A DNA stretch of 64,000 bases. It comes from Akanthomyces muscarius (Eukaryota; Ascomycota; Sordariomycetes; Hypocreales; Cordycipitaceae). Shown in pieces: positions 22,444 through 32,458 of this stretch. How positions within the stretch are numbered: position 1 is the stretch's first letter; each line of letters begins with the position of its first letter. The position numbers were made by a program, and so were the translations under genes. Below the pieces are notes generated by a model. That model was not told where the DNA came from. It made no database searches and saw only the letters and a program-made list of their open reading frames with translations. The DNA lies in the NCBI RefSeq assembly GCF_028009165.1, contig NW_026611617.1, positions 692,001-756,000 on the forward strand, read 5' to 3'.

Positions 22444-23994
22444 TTATTCGCGAATGGCGTACGCAATTAAGCGACCCAGCCATCCGCGAACTCGCTTTGG
22501 ATTTTCTCGAATACAAGTCGACAAGACGGCTGCACTAAACGCAAAGGCAAGCCTCTCCCGCCACTCCTTTTCGACAGGGTATCGTCTGGCGATAAGTGTA
22601 CCCAGTGCCTTGGGGGCTACAAAAAGAGCCATGTCCTTGCGGCGGGCTTTTGTTTCGACGAAGATGCTCCAGCCGCAGAGGGCGCAAGCGGTTCCGACAC
22701 CGATACCCGAATCCAAGCGTCGGCATGCTGCGATATCCCGGCCAGCGATAAGAGGTCCGATGCGGCTGCGGGCGAGGCAGACGCCGTAGTAGCTTAGAGT
22801 AATGTAGGTGGCGAGGAAGGCTGAAGACCGAGATGCGGAGAAGAATGACCTAAGAATCGCTTTTTTTGAAGGGCGGCGGCGTAGACGAAAGACCAACGCT
22901 AGTGGCAAGTATGTAAACATGGCCGTCTGCCAGGATTTTATAAAACGCCTAATGGCTCGTTCCTCGCAGGTAGTTCCGTGGCCCGTATGGAACATGACGC
23001 ATGGGAAAGGCCATGTCTTAGTCGCGTCACCATACTCTTCTGGCAAGTTGTAGTCTCTGCATACAGAAGCCAGGGTGGCGTCACCATCGATAGGTTTTTC
23101 TCCATAGACGATAGAGCCGTCGTACAGTCGCCGTAGTGTATAGATGATTCGCTCGTCGCCCTGTGCGGCTGATGTGATCCATTTGTTATACCGCGAAGGC
23201 AGGCGCTCCGGGTGGAAGAACCAGGACCACATTATCAAGCTACAGGAGACGGCAAAGATTGTGGGGTCCGCCATGTAGGAGATGAGGGATTCAGCCTAGT
23301 GTTAGTGTTAGTTGATAATCTCTTGCCCAACACTCTTGCTGCGCTTGGTTGCAATGCATACTTTTGTCCAATTTCCGCGCGCCTTGCGGCTGGCTTGATG
23401 GCGAGTCCAAGCTTCGCCGACAATGACATCAACAGCTCGACTAACAGTCAAGAGAGTAATGTCAATTGTGTTACCAGCTAATCTGGTGACGTTGTTGCCT
23501 TCCACTGCCTCCGGCTGCTCCTCCCAGCAGGATGGGCACTGCGCAGTCTGCAACAGCCACAGACCGGCCCATGCAGATATAAACGCTGAGAGCCATCGTG
23601 ATAGCCTGAGTTTAGTGATGGTGGTAAGAGGAGTAATTGAAGAACTAAGTAGACTATAGACGGGTGCCTTTATAAAATTAGAAGCTGCATAGGCACATAG
23701 CATACAAAAACGTACCTGAAAGAAGGAGGGCCCTGCAGCCAGGACGGCACAAAATATAGGTAAGCGCTGGGGATAAAGGCCGGACATGAGGATCCGGACC
23801 AAACTTCGCAGAAAAGACTTCTTCTGATACTGGCGTTCATCGCAAGAGCCATCCCTGGCTCTTCCCAAAAGTTTAACGTGCTTCGAGACCAAGCTCAGTA
23901 TTTGTGGCACAACAGTAGCGCCGTAGCCCATAAGGTAGGATCGAACCACGGGCCGTAGCGAGGGTGGAATTGACTTGAAGGAGACGGCAGCCAT
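22444..23994 (-). CDS. TMEM135-like integral membrane protein
   Basis: Complement(join(22444..23295,23362..23667,23716..23994)) gives 478 aa. The second intron (66 nt, GTATGC donor, ACTAAC branch, ACTAG acceptor) is firm and creates ESLISYMADPTIFAVS followed by SLIMWSWFFHPERLP, the conserved core of fungal TMEM135/Tmp-type proteins. The first intron (48 nt, GTACGT donor, TCTAAT branch, AAAG acceptor) is less certain, since the frame is also open through it. The motif PCVMFHTGHGTTCEERAIRRF matches the conserved Cys/His region near the end of the TMEM135 N-terminal domain. Hydrophobic segments are spread along the length. Animal TMEM135 affects peroxisome and mitochondrial dynamics; the role here is unknown. 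Confidence 0.78.
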
Positions 23995-25780
23995 TATGTC
24001 GACTATTGGTGCCTTTCGTACAACAATCTGGACCAGTGGAAGAAGCGCAGCCAAACTGGAAAGTCACGGAGCTCGCCTTGCCGGTTTTTTTCTTCTTCGG
24101 GGTAACAGCCAAAGATGACTGTTATCAGGGGAAGCTGGGGGGGGATTGGGGGTGATCTAGTCTTCTCTTAACCCCGACTTGTTAGCGTTTGACATTGTGC
24201 GCTAACCGCCAAGGGATAAGGATCGTCGTATTGCTAGTCTGTAATTGGGACTGGCTATTTAAATTTCGTTTATTTATTTTTGCTTTATAGCTACTCCCGT
24301 TCCCGTTCCCTACATTTTCCTAGCGTAACCGAGGTGTGTAGAGTAGCATATGTGACTGGCCGATAGGGGCTGTTTCACCCATGTGTGCTTTGGCCGTCCA
24401 CTCTATTGTCTTTAAGGAAGCAAGCTTTATAAACACAAAACGCTCGATTTAGGAAAAGAAAAAAAATGACATCTAATCTCGGCGAAAATATGCCATGTTT
24501 ATTCGGCGGGTCTCGAACACGCAAGGAGGGCCGATAGGAGCGGCGATTCGGAACGCCATCACGACTTACATCCTACCTACGGTACGCTACGGCGCGGAGG
24601 CGTGCTACCAAGGCCTCAGCAGAGCGGAGACCTTGCCGTCCAAGCCGGACTTGTACATGATCTCGACACGTGTATTAATAAAGCGGCGATCTGAGTGGCA
24701 CTGCCGGCCTAGAAACGGACCTCTTCGGCTGCCCTAGACTGAGAGAGCGGGATTCCCCCAGCTAGCATTCTCCTTTAATAGATTCCGCCAAGAGCTGCGG
24801 CAGAATATGCAAGGCTGGACAACAATCTTCCTCTCGTATCCCGCCTATACCTAAGCGCCCTTCCCATCTGATTTATCGGCGCCAACAAAGAACACCCGCG
24901 CAGCACTGCAACACAGCAGACCACATCGAGAGAATGGAACTGCATAGCAGAAGGTGAGGCGGCTAATAACAGGCTCCCAACGCATAATCATCTACTTTGG
25001 CCAAGGCAGCCGTGGGGATGCGATTTTGCCGAACCAGACTAAATACTCGAATGCCATTACTCAGTTTGCTTCACTGCTCCCGCATTGTGACGGCACGGGA
25101 AGGCTGCGCTTGTGGCTTTTGCCGGGGAGACCTCCCACTTATCATTTACTAGCTGAGCGTTTCGAGCCAATAAGAAACGTCCTAGCTCCGCTCAGCTAAA
25201 ATTCATCGCCATGATCCATCTCCAAAAACATACATTATGCTTGATGTCGGGCCAGGCAGTGCATGAGACGGCCTTAGGCGAGTAGGACAAGTTTTTCAGG
25301 TCCTCCCCCGCGTTCTCGACACACTTGTCCTAAAGAGCCACGGCAGGTGAAACTGGTAGCATTCTCGAAAGAATATTCCGGTTGGCATATATCTTACGCT
25401 AATAGTCTTCTGCATTAACGACTTGCTCCGCTTCCGATACTCATGACCCTAACCCTAATTCTCGCCGACCGCCGCTCTGATCCGTTTCAGCAGAAACAAC
25501 CAAGACAAAATCTTCTCTCCTTGGCTGCACACTCGCCGGGCACAGTTTCGTCTCATCACAGCTCCTCCGTAGTTGCCATGGACTGGCTCGATCGACTTCG
25601 CGACTCGGCAGCACGATTCCCCTCACCTAGACCCGACGTGGCACCCTCAGGGAACGTAGCCAGGAAATCACATGCGGTTCCTGATTCAGATGGTAATTGA
25701 AGAGAAAGCTAAGAGGCAGACAAAGCTTAGTATGTGTATTCGTAAACTGAGGAAAGCGTATGCAGCTGTTTCTGCTTACT
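23995..25780. other. Gene-free stretch with retroelement relic
   Basis: It contains a LINE-like relic (about 24495-24720) and further degenerate sequence up to 25.7 kb with many stops in all frames. ACCCTAACCCTAAT at 25444-25457 resembles two telomere units but is too short to interpret. No intact gene. Confidence 0.6.
24495..24720 (+). mobile_element. Degenerate non-LTR retrotransposon (Tad-like) RT fragment
   Basis: The translation SNTQGGPIGAAIRNAI continuing TTYILPTVRYGAEACYQG matches the segment just after the reverse transcriptase palm in Tad/LINE ORF2 proteins (pattern NT-x-G-x-P...AIR-A...LP..-YGAE-x-W/C-x-G). The frame ends after about 75 codons, and neighbouring frames are full of stops. 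It is a decayed relic, not a functional element. Confidence 0.6.
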
Positions 25781-27773
25781 TTAGGCAGGACCAGCTGCTG
25801 TGAGAAAATCGAAATCTGCACCATGTTGCGCTTGGTTCACGGATCGAAGATAGAGGCCGCGGTAGCCTCGCGTCTCATGTCTCATGTGCCACGGGGTTGT
25901 CCCTTTTTCTTTTAGCATCTCGGTTCGTTCTTCAATTCTCCGCGATATCTCGTCCTTGGAGATTTCCACCTCGAGTAGTCGCCTCTCCACGTTGCATACG
26001 ACCCAGTCGCCTGTGCGGACGATCCCCAGCACAGACGATGGATTGGCCGCCTCGGGAGAAACATGCAGTGCAATGGTACCGCCCGCCGTACCGCTCATTC
26101 GGCCATCGGATACGCGCAGCATATCCGTCACACCCTGCTCTGCTAGCTTGCGCGGAATGGGAATCATGCCTGCTTCGGGCATGCCTGGGTTGCCGACAGG
26201 ACCGATGTTCTGGAGAACCAGCACGCTGTCCGCCGTGACATCGAGGTCATGGTCGTCCAAGCGTTGAGCGAGGTCGGCTGAGCCTGCAAAGACAACGGCT
26301 CTGCCACGATGGTTTAGCAGGTGTCTATACTTTGAGGCACTTGCCTTCATGACTGCGCCGCCGGGCGCCAGGTTTCCCTTGAGAACAACGAGCGAAGACG
26401 AGGGATAGAGTGGCTCCGCAAACAGCTGAATGCAGCTGAGACTCTGAGGGACAGAAAGGGGGGTAATTCTCGCTAGCTCTTCTCCCAGAGTATTTGCCGT
26501 GTAAGTTCTAGCCCCAAGATGGAGCAGCGGCTTGAGTTGATGAAGAAGAGCGAGCATGCCACCTGTGGTCATTAGCAGTCAATTGCTACTGAGAGTAGAG
26601 CCATCTTACCAGAATTGTGGAAATCAGTCATGTAGTTCTCACCACTTGGTTTTAAATCAACCAGCAGTGGTGTTTTGCGCCCAATCTCATCTACTGTATC
26701 TAGCGTGATTGTCCCAGCCACCAGCGGATGCCGCCCTACAATGGCCATGAGATGAACCACTGCATTTGTTGATCCACCGATCGCCTGCAATACTGTAATG
26801 GCATTAAGAAAAGATTCCCGCGACAGCAAGTCTTGCGGTTTTAGGCCGTTTTCTTTTTTGCATGCGGCTACAGCGTGTTTGCCCGTTTCTTCCGCGATGC
26901 GTAGTCGCGACGATGATACTGCTGGAGCGGATGCGCCAGCAAAGGGCATCAGACCCAGCGCTACCAAAATGCAGGCCATTGTACTCGCCGTACCCATAAC
27001 ACCGCATGTGCCAGCCTGTTCCTTCTTTAGTAAAAGTATACAGCTGAAAATAAGCAACTTACAGTAGGCGCAAGCTCGTCATTAATCGCGGAAATGTCTT
27101 CAATGTCAATCGCCCCGGCGCGAAACTTGGCCCAATTGTTTCGACAGTCTGTACACGCACCGATACGCACACCGCGATGACTACCCGGCATCATCGGCCC
27201 CGTGACTAGGTGCAGGATGGGCTTATTCGCAGAGATGCCGCCCATGAGCTGCGCGGGCGTCGTCTTGTCGCAGCCGCCAATCAGCACCACGGCGTCGCAC
27301 GGCTGCGCGCGTATCATCTCCTCCGTGTCCATGCTCATGAGGTTGCGCAGGTACATGCTCGTCGGGCTGGCAAACGACTCGTGCAGGCTGATGGTGGGAA
27401 AGTCAATGGCCAGGCCGCCAGCGAGCTGCACGCCGCGCTTGACGGCCTCGATGAGCTGCGGCACGTTGGCGTGGCACGGGTTGAAGCTGCTGTACGTGTT
27501 GACGATGCCGACGATGGGGCGGGACAGCGCATCTTCGCTGTAGCCGAGGGCCTTGATGAAGACTTTGCGGAGGAACAGCGAGAAGTGCGCGTCGCCGTAG
27601 GAGGTGAGGCCTTGTCGGAGGCCAGTGCCCTCCTGAATGGGCGCGCTCAAGTCATAGTCTGGATTGGAGCTCATCTTGGAAAGTTGATCTATCATATAAA
27701 TGACATCTTGGGGTTCAAAGGAGTCTTGGAAATATATGTCCTCTGATTGATGGATGCCGCCCGATGTCGTCAT
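25781..27773 (-). CDS. IlvD/Edd-family dehydratase (dihydroxy-acid or sugar-acid dehydratase)
   Basis: Complement(join(25781..26562,26610..27015,27063..27773)) gives 632 aa. Both introns are 47 nt (GTAAGT...AACAG and GTAAGA...CCACAG). IlvD/Edd landmarks: NTYSSFNPCHANVPQLIEAVKRGV, GGCDKTTPAQLMGG, the Fe-S cysteine region ACTDCRNNWAKF and AGTCGVMGTASTM, ALGLMPFAGASAP, GGSTNAVVHL, KGNLAPGGAVMK and SDGRMSGTAGGTIALHVSPEA. The three Cys (GGCDK, CTDC, GTCG) can bind the 2Fe-2S or 4Fe-4S cluster. GGCDKTTPA and the early SLFLRKVFIKALGY lean towards the sugar-acid branch (arabinonate dehydratase type) rather than valine biosynthesis. It is divergent from an SDR gene across 133 bp, suggesting a shared catabolic pathway. 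Confidence 0.92.
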
Positions 27774-27906
27774 GCCGGCCCCGGAGCCGATGCGGAGAAG
27801 CCCCGTCCGGTGCGGACATGAGCCGCTGCTCTTGGCTTATAAGATGCTGCTACTAATCTGAGTGGAAAATGCATGCGCTATCGATGTGGCAACTCTCAAC
27901 GCCAAA
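27774..27906. promoter_or_regulatory. Compact divergent promoter, dehydratase / SDR
   Basis: Only 133 bp separate the two starts. It holds repeated CGG triplets, including GATGCGGAGAAG and GGTGCGGACATG, possible Zn2Cys6 half-sites. Co-regulation of the two genes is likely. Confidence 0.45.
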
Positions 27907-28734
27907 ATGCTTAATCTCTCGGGGAAAATTGCAATCGTTATTGGTCTCGGCCAGACAGAGTCCGACTTAGACCCAGACTGCTGGGGCATTGGCGCTGCGT
28001 GCGCTGTGCAGCTTGCACGACAGGGCGCCATCATATTTGGCGGCAACCGAACAGTCACTTCCACATTGAAAACACAAAGAGCCATTAAAGATCTAGGCGG
28101 CCAATGCCATGTGCAGGAAACAGACGCCACCTCGTCCGAGTCGGTCAAGTCTCTTGTCGACGCCTGTCTCGCTCAGCATGGCCGCATCGACATTCTCATC
28201 GCCAATGTAGGCTACTCCCAGCCTGGCAACGCAGCAACAATATCCGAAGACGTGTGGGACGCGCAAATCAACATCAACCTCAAGACAGCCTACCTCGCAT
28301 GCCATCATATGCTCCCCGTCATGGAAGCGCAGTCCAGCGGGGGTGCCGTCGTCTGCGTCTCGAGTATTGCCGGTCTGCGCTACATTGGCAAGGACCAGAT
28401 TGCGTACAACACGGCCAAGGCAGGCCTATTGCAGTTTGTCAAGGCCTCGGCAGTCAGCTTTGCAAGGAAAAGCGTCCGCTTGAACGCGGTGGTCCCAGGA
28501 CTGGTTGAGACGCCGTACACGCGGACCATGGCGGAGCGCTATCCCCCGCCCGGCGGTGGTGGATATGAAGAGTTGCGGAAGCTTCGCGATGAGCAGGTGC
28601 CGACTGGTCGCATGGGCACTGCGTGGGATGTGGCCAATGCCACTGTATTTCTGGTGTCGGACGAAGCGAGATACATTACGGGACAGGAGTTGATTGTGGA
28701 TGGTGGTATAACAAGCTCAACAGGCAGAACTTAG
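27907..28734 (+). CDS. Short-chain dehydrogenase/reductase (SDR)
   Basis: A single exon of 275 aa. The Rossmann nucleotide motif is atypical: VIGLGQTESDLDP and then CWGIGAACAVQLA, an insert of about 10 residues inside TGxxxGxG, as in a subgroup of fungal SDRs. Catalytic residues are present: NVG after ILIA, S152/S153 in VSSIAG, Y167 and K171 (AYNTAKAG), and the cofactor-loop VVPGLVETPYT. The C-terminus ITGQELIVDGG is standard. It likely oxidises or reduces a sugar or sugar-acid intermediate together with the divergent dehydratase; the substrate is inferred. The start at 27907 is the first in-frame ATG with the conserved LSGKIAIV. Confidence 0.92.
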   Translation: MLNLSGKIAIVIGLGQTESDLDPDCWGIGAACAVQLARQGAIIFGGNRTVTSTLKTQRAIKDLGGQCHVQETDATSSESVKSLVDACLAQHGRIDILIANVGYSQPGNAATISEDVWDAQININLKTAYLACHHMLPVMEAQSSGGAVVCVSSIAGLRYIGKDQIAYNTAKAGLLQFVKASAVSFARKSVRLNAVVPGLVETPYTRTMAERYPPPGGGGYEELRKLRDEQVPTGRMGTAWDVANATVFLVSDEARYITGQELIVDGGITSSTGRT

Positions 28735-28868
28735 TTGAATGTGATGTGATCTTATCTTTCTATGGTTCGACCCTGTCTCCTCTAGTCTAGACACGAAGTC
28801 TATCTACATTGCCTTTTGACTCTAAAATGATTCTCATAATAAAATGCCCGCCCTTCTGTAATGCTCTA

Positions 28869-29402
28869 TTAAACGGGGGTGTTGACGCCAGTCGACGGAT
28901 TCTTGGCCGACGCCCGCACAAACTTGGTGTGCTGCGCCAGCGTCACCGGCGTCCGCGTCCCATCAAGCGCCAGCTTGTCGATGCGAATCGAGACAAATGC
29001 CAGGCTCCCGCCCACCTTTTCCGACGTCGCCACAATCTCCAGCTCGTCGCCGATGACCGCCGTGCCCAGGTAGCTGAGGTGCATGTCGGCGCTGGCGCCC
29101 GTCGTGTCGCGCAGGTCCCACGAGGCAATGGCCATGCCCGTCGTCATGTCGACAATGGTGGCGGACACGGCGCCGTGCAGCCCCCCGCGACTGTTGACAT
29201 GCATGGAGTCAAGCACCAGGCGGCAGACCACCCGGCCCTGTGACGCTGAGTGCAGTGTCAGCGTCGACAGGATGGTCCCGTAGATGGGGCTGCGCCGTTT
29301 GAGGGCGTCGAGGACGGCCTGGACGTGCTGCGTCCGGATGGCGTCCGAGATGACCGCGCCGGCCCCTGCCGGAGCGAGCGGCTGTATTTCTAAAGGGGCC
29401 AT
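28869..29402 (-). CDS. Hotdog-fold thioesterase (PaaI/4HBT type)
   Basis: A single exon of 177 aa, convergent with the SDR gene. It carries the hotdog core: GRVVCRLVLDSMHVNSRGGLHGAVSATIVDMTTGMA, where HGA and the following D belong to the usual active-site helix, then ADMHLSYLGTAVIGDELEIVA and a C-terminal strand. No clear targeting signal. It would hydrolyse an acyl-CoA. Whether it belongs with the dehydratase/SDR pair is unclear. The ATG at 29402 was chosen because upstream in-frame sequence is low-complexity. Confidence 0.87.
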   Translation of the reverse strand: MAPLEIQPLAPAGAGAVISDAIRTQHVQAVLDALKRRSPIYGTILSTLTLHSASQGRVVCRLVLDSMHVNSRGGLHGAVSATIVDMTTGMAIASWDLRDTTGASADMHLSYLGTAVIGDELEIVATSEKVGGSLAFVSIRIDKLALDGTRTPVTLAQHTKFVRASAKNPSTGVNTPV

Positions 29403-29753
29403 GGGCGGGATCTTGTCTGATGCCGGAGATGGCCTTTTTGTGTGTCTGTTTTGTGCTGTGGTGTGTGACGTGTAATGAAGGAATGGGATGCCAAGTCTAG
29501 GATTGGAAATTTTCGGCCTGCGCCCGTGGACTCGGAGTCGCACGGCCGGCGCAGTGGAGCCACGACAGCACTTACACGGGCGTAGCAATATATACAAGTA
29601 AACATTATAAATTAACGGCGCTCTCTATGGACGCTTGACAAGAATAGAATATTTTTCGAAGCGCATTGCAATCTTGAGTCGTCGCTCATGTCCATCACAT
29701 CAGCTAATCTGAGCCCCTGTATCGTACGCTGTCCATTTATGCTGGACGGTCGC
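29403..29753. other. Intergenic, thioesterase promoter and CFEM gene 3' end
   Basis: A 351-bp gap with no coding signal. Confidence 0.6.
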
Positions 29754-31270
29754 TTATAGAATCGCAGCGACGAGCCAACCGGCTCCAACAACACCGAGGA
29801 TGGAGCCAATCTCGAAGCGGGCGCCAGAAGCGTGGACAGAGCCAGCAGGCTTGACGGTCTGACCCGGAACGCTGGTCGAGTTGGTGCTGCTCGGCTTGGG
29901 CGAGTTGCGAAGGCTGCTAGCTGTCTGTGTCTTGCTGGTGCTGCTAGTGCTGCTGGTGTTGCCGGTATTGCTGCTATCGGACGGCTTTGAAGCAGCAAGC
30001 GGAGTCTGGACAGGTTCCGTTGCACCATTAGGGTTGTTGTTGTTGTTCTCGCCCTGGTACTTGGTGTTGGAGCTGGTGCTGGGCGCGGTGTTTGAAATCG
30101 AACCAGAACTAGAAGGAGGGCTGGTAGGAGCAGACGGCACTGGAGCTAAAGAGCTAACAGTAGTAGAGCTGCTCACAGTAAGGCTGCTGGGAGGAGGTGC
30201 CGGGTTGCTGCTCCGGCTAGGGGGCGGAGAGCTGCTGCTAGCCGAAGAGGGCATCGAGTTACTAGACTGGGACCTGGTACTGACTGGAGGTGTACTGGTG
30301 CTAACGAGCGGAGTAGACGTGCTGGAGCTCACCGAAGGGGGAGGCGACTCGGTGCTCCCAGGCGAGGGAGACTGGGTGCTGGCCTGAGGTGTGTCGGTGC
30401 TCACCGGGGGAGAAGGTGTGCTGATACTGACGGAAGGAGATGTGCTAGGACTAATGGATGGAGGCGTGCTAGGACTAACGGGAGGGGAAGGCGTGCTGTT
30501 GCTAACTGAAGGAGGCGTGTTGCTGCTCACGGGCGGAGGGCCGCCTCCACAGAAACCGGCAGGCTGAGCCGCGACGCAGGAGCAGAGAGAGCCCAAGCCG
30601 TTAATCACACCAAAGACATTGGCACCGCAGGTAGTATCTAAGCACTTAAAAGCGGCGGCCTTGACGTCGTCGAGCTTTGAGCACTGGCACTGGTAGTCCT
30701 CGGGACCGCAGCCGACAGTGGCCCCGGCGGAAACAGTGCAAGCCTTGTCACAGACCGGAATAGCGCCGGCCTTGGCCCTGCAGGAACAGCCACCCGTCAG
30801 GGAAGGAGAAGGGATGGCTGCGGGCGAGCTGGGGGTGACGTTCGGCGTGGATATCGGAGTGCCGGTTGGAGTGCCGGTTGGGCTGCCGGTCGGAGTGCTG
30901 GGGGTAGGGGTTGTCGAACCCGGCAGACCGCCGTGGTTGACGCAATCGCAGGTGGCGTTGAACTTGAGCATGAGATCAGGCACATGGGCTAGATCTGGAT
31001 TGCAGGTGTCGAGGACGCAGTTGGAGGCAAACACTTGAACATGCACCTTGTAGGCGGGCTCGCATTCGCAAGTCAAGTCGGAAGCATCTCTTCTTCAGTC
31101 GAATATGACAGCGGCTTTGTCAAAACATTGTTTCTGGTAGGCGTGTTAGCAAAGCATTCGTATACTTGCTGGCGAATTGGCATTTCGTCACTTACAGCAC
31201 AGGCAGGAACGACGACTGGTAGAAACGAAAGGCTGTATCAAAATGTCCGACTATCTTGATTGAAGCGCAT
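29754..31270 (-). CDS. Double-CFEM, Ser/Thr/Pro-rich GPI-type wall protein with in-frame TGA
   Basis: The long exon (29754-31133) encodes two CFEM domains, a Ser/Thr/Pro-rich repeat region of about 200 residues (repeats of the type SxSTPP), and a C-terminal hydrophobic tail SILGVVGAGWLVAAIL that fits a GPI signal. The second CFEM is intact (IPVCDKACTVSAG...CGPEDYQCQC...CLDTTC). In the first, an intron (31134-31195; GTAAGT donor, GCTAAC branch, TACCAG acceptor) joins VPACA to KQCFDKAAVIFD. The next codon, where the third CFEM cysteine belongs, is TGA (31095-31097); the frame then continues RRDASDLTCECEP. A second in-frame TGA (31238-31240) lies between the ATG at 31270 and the hydrophobic SLSFLPVVV. 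CFEM wall proteins serve in haem/iron capture or adhesion. This copy may be a pseudogene, or translation may begin downstream. Confidence 0.7.
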
Positions 31271-31449
31271 AAAAAGAAGAAAGGCAATCGGTGCCGAACG
31301 CTGGTCACGGCCATAGGTTATATCCCATCAGGCTGCTGGCCTGAGCTGTCCGCCCATGCAGATGGTCTCGGGTCGGAGCTGGACCCTGGTCCTTGGCATG
31401 CACGATATTCCACAAGCACTTCTCTCTGGTGGGCGATCTCTTCCGGCGG

Positions 31450-31800
31450 GTCTATATACTAGAATTTCTAATAATCTCTTATAGATTAGTTAGTATAAGA
31501 GCTACTACTTAAAGATAAGTAAATATATAAGTTTCTAATAGTTTATTTAAGTAAAAAACGTAAAAGTTACTATACTTATATAAGGGGCTGTATAAGTTCT
31601 AATTTTATTCAAAATTCTTCCTAATATAAGGTTTTAGAAAGACTTATTTAATCTAACTAATAATCTTATTATAAAGAGGAAGAATTAAAGAATTAAAAGA
31701 AGAGATCCCCTAGATCTCTCCTAAAATATTGTTAATGTATTAACTATAGTATAATCAAGTAGGTAACTATTAGATATAGGTATTATAACTATATAGTCGC
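31450..31800. repeat. AT-rich island D, probably RIP-degraded
   Basis: About 350 bp of A/T-dominated sequence sharing TTTAGAAAGACTTATT with island B. It runs directly into the 3' end of the broken reductase that follows. Confidence 0.55.
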
Positions 31801-32458
31801 GGTCTATCTTTTCTAGTGCAAGCTCAGCCACGGGTTTGATGACGCAGCCAGATACTCCGCTGGCGTTGTACATCTCTGAAAACCCCTTTGCCACCTCGGG
31901 AGCACTGTCGTCCAACTGTATCCCAACACCGAGGCGGTCCGTGTATGCCTGGTCCGCCAATGAGATCGGATCGCGTTCTGCATTCGGAGATGATACAAGA
32001 GCGTCAACCGCGGTTGGGTACGCGAGGATAGAGAATGCGCAGTTCGTCACCTGGTCCGCAAGCAGACCGAATCTCTTGAGGAACCAGGCAAGCGTGTCGG
32101 CAAAGATGCAGCCGAGTATGACCTTGGCATTTGCTGCGCGCACTGCATCTCCGATATTGTGCACCAGGATTTGGCCTGTCTCACTCCACAAAGCAGCAAG
32201 GTCTAGCGTGGACAAGATGTAGTCGTACTTGACCCGAGACATCAAGGCCGGGTCTGTTATGTACGAGAAGTTCGACAGCTTTTTTATTCCTTTGTCGTCG
32301 TGGCAATGAAGCAGCTATGGGCGCTGCAATTGCTCTGCTCGGTGCGGGCGAACCAGAAATGTGACGTCGGCGCCAGCAAGATTGAGACAATAGCCAAGGA
32401 CGAGGCCCATGGAGCCGGCACCAATGACCAAAACCTTGTGCTTCTGTTGCTCAGTCAT
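31721..32458 (-). pseudogene. Ketopantoate reductase (ApbA/PanE) pseudogene, truncated
   Basis: One frame from ATG 32458 to a stop at 31721 reads as the N-terminal NADP-binding domain of 2-dehydropantoate 2-reductase: [38 protein letters not shown], later YDYILSTLDL, and VILGCIFADTLAWFLKRFG. It is broken by TAG at 32315-32317 (codon 48, after QRP); CAG-to-TAG is the C-to-T change expected of RIP. After about codon 220 the sequence enters AT-rich island D and loses the C-terminal catalytic domain; the family is normally over 300 aa. An intact gene would have served pantothenate synthesis or a related keto-acid reduction. Confidence 0.85.

Noticed and set aside
25444..25457. CCCTAACCCTAA, two telomere-like units
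   Set aside because: Only two copies, no subtelomeric context; too short to call an interstitial telomere.
29881..30387. Long plus-strand ORF opposite the Ser/Pro repeats
   Set aside because: Mirror of the Ser/Thr/Pro-rich coding region of the CFEM gene; low-complexity shadow.
31095..31097. Selenocysteine decoding of the TGA at the CFEM cysteine position
   Set aside because: Cys-to-Sec replacement would fit the position, but ascomycetes are not known to have the selenocysteine machinery and no SECIS-like structure was identified. A nonsense mutation or sequence error is simpler.
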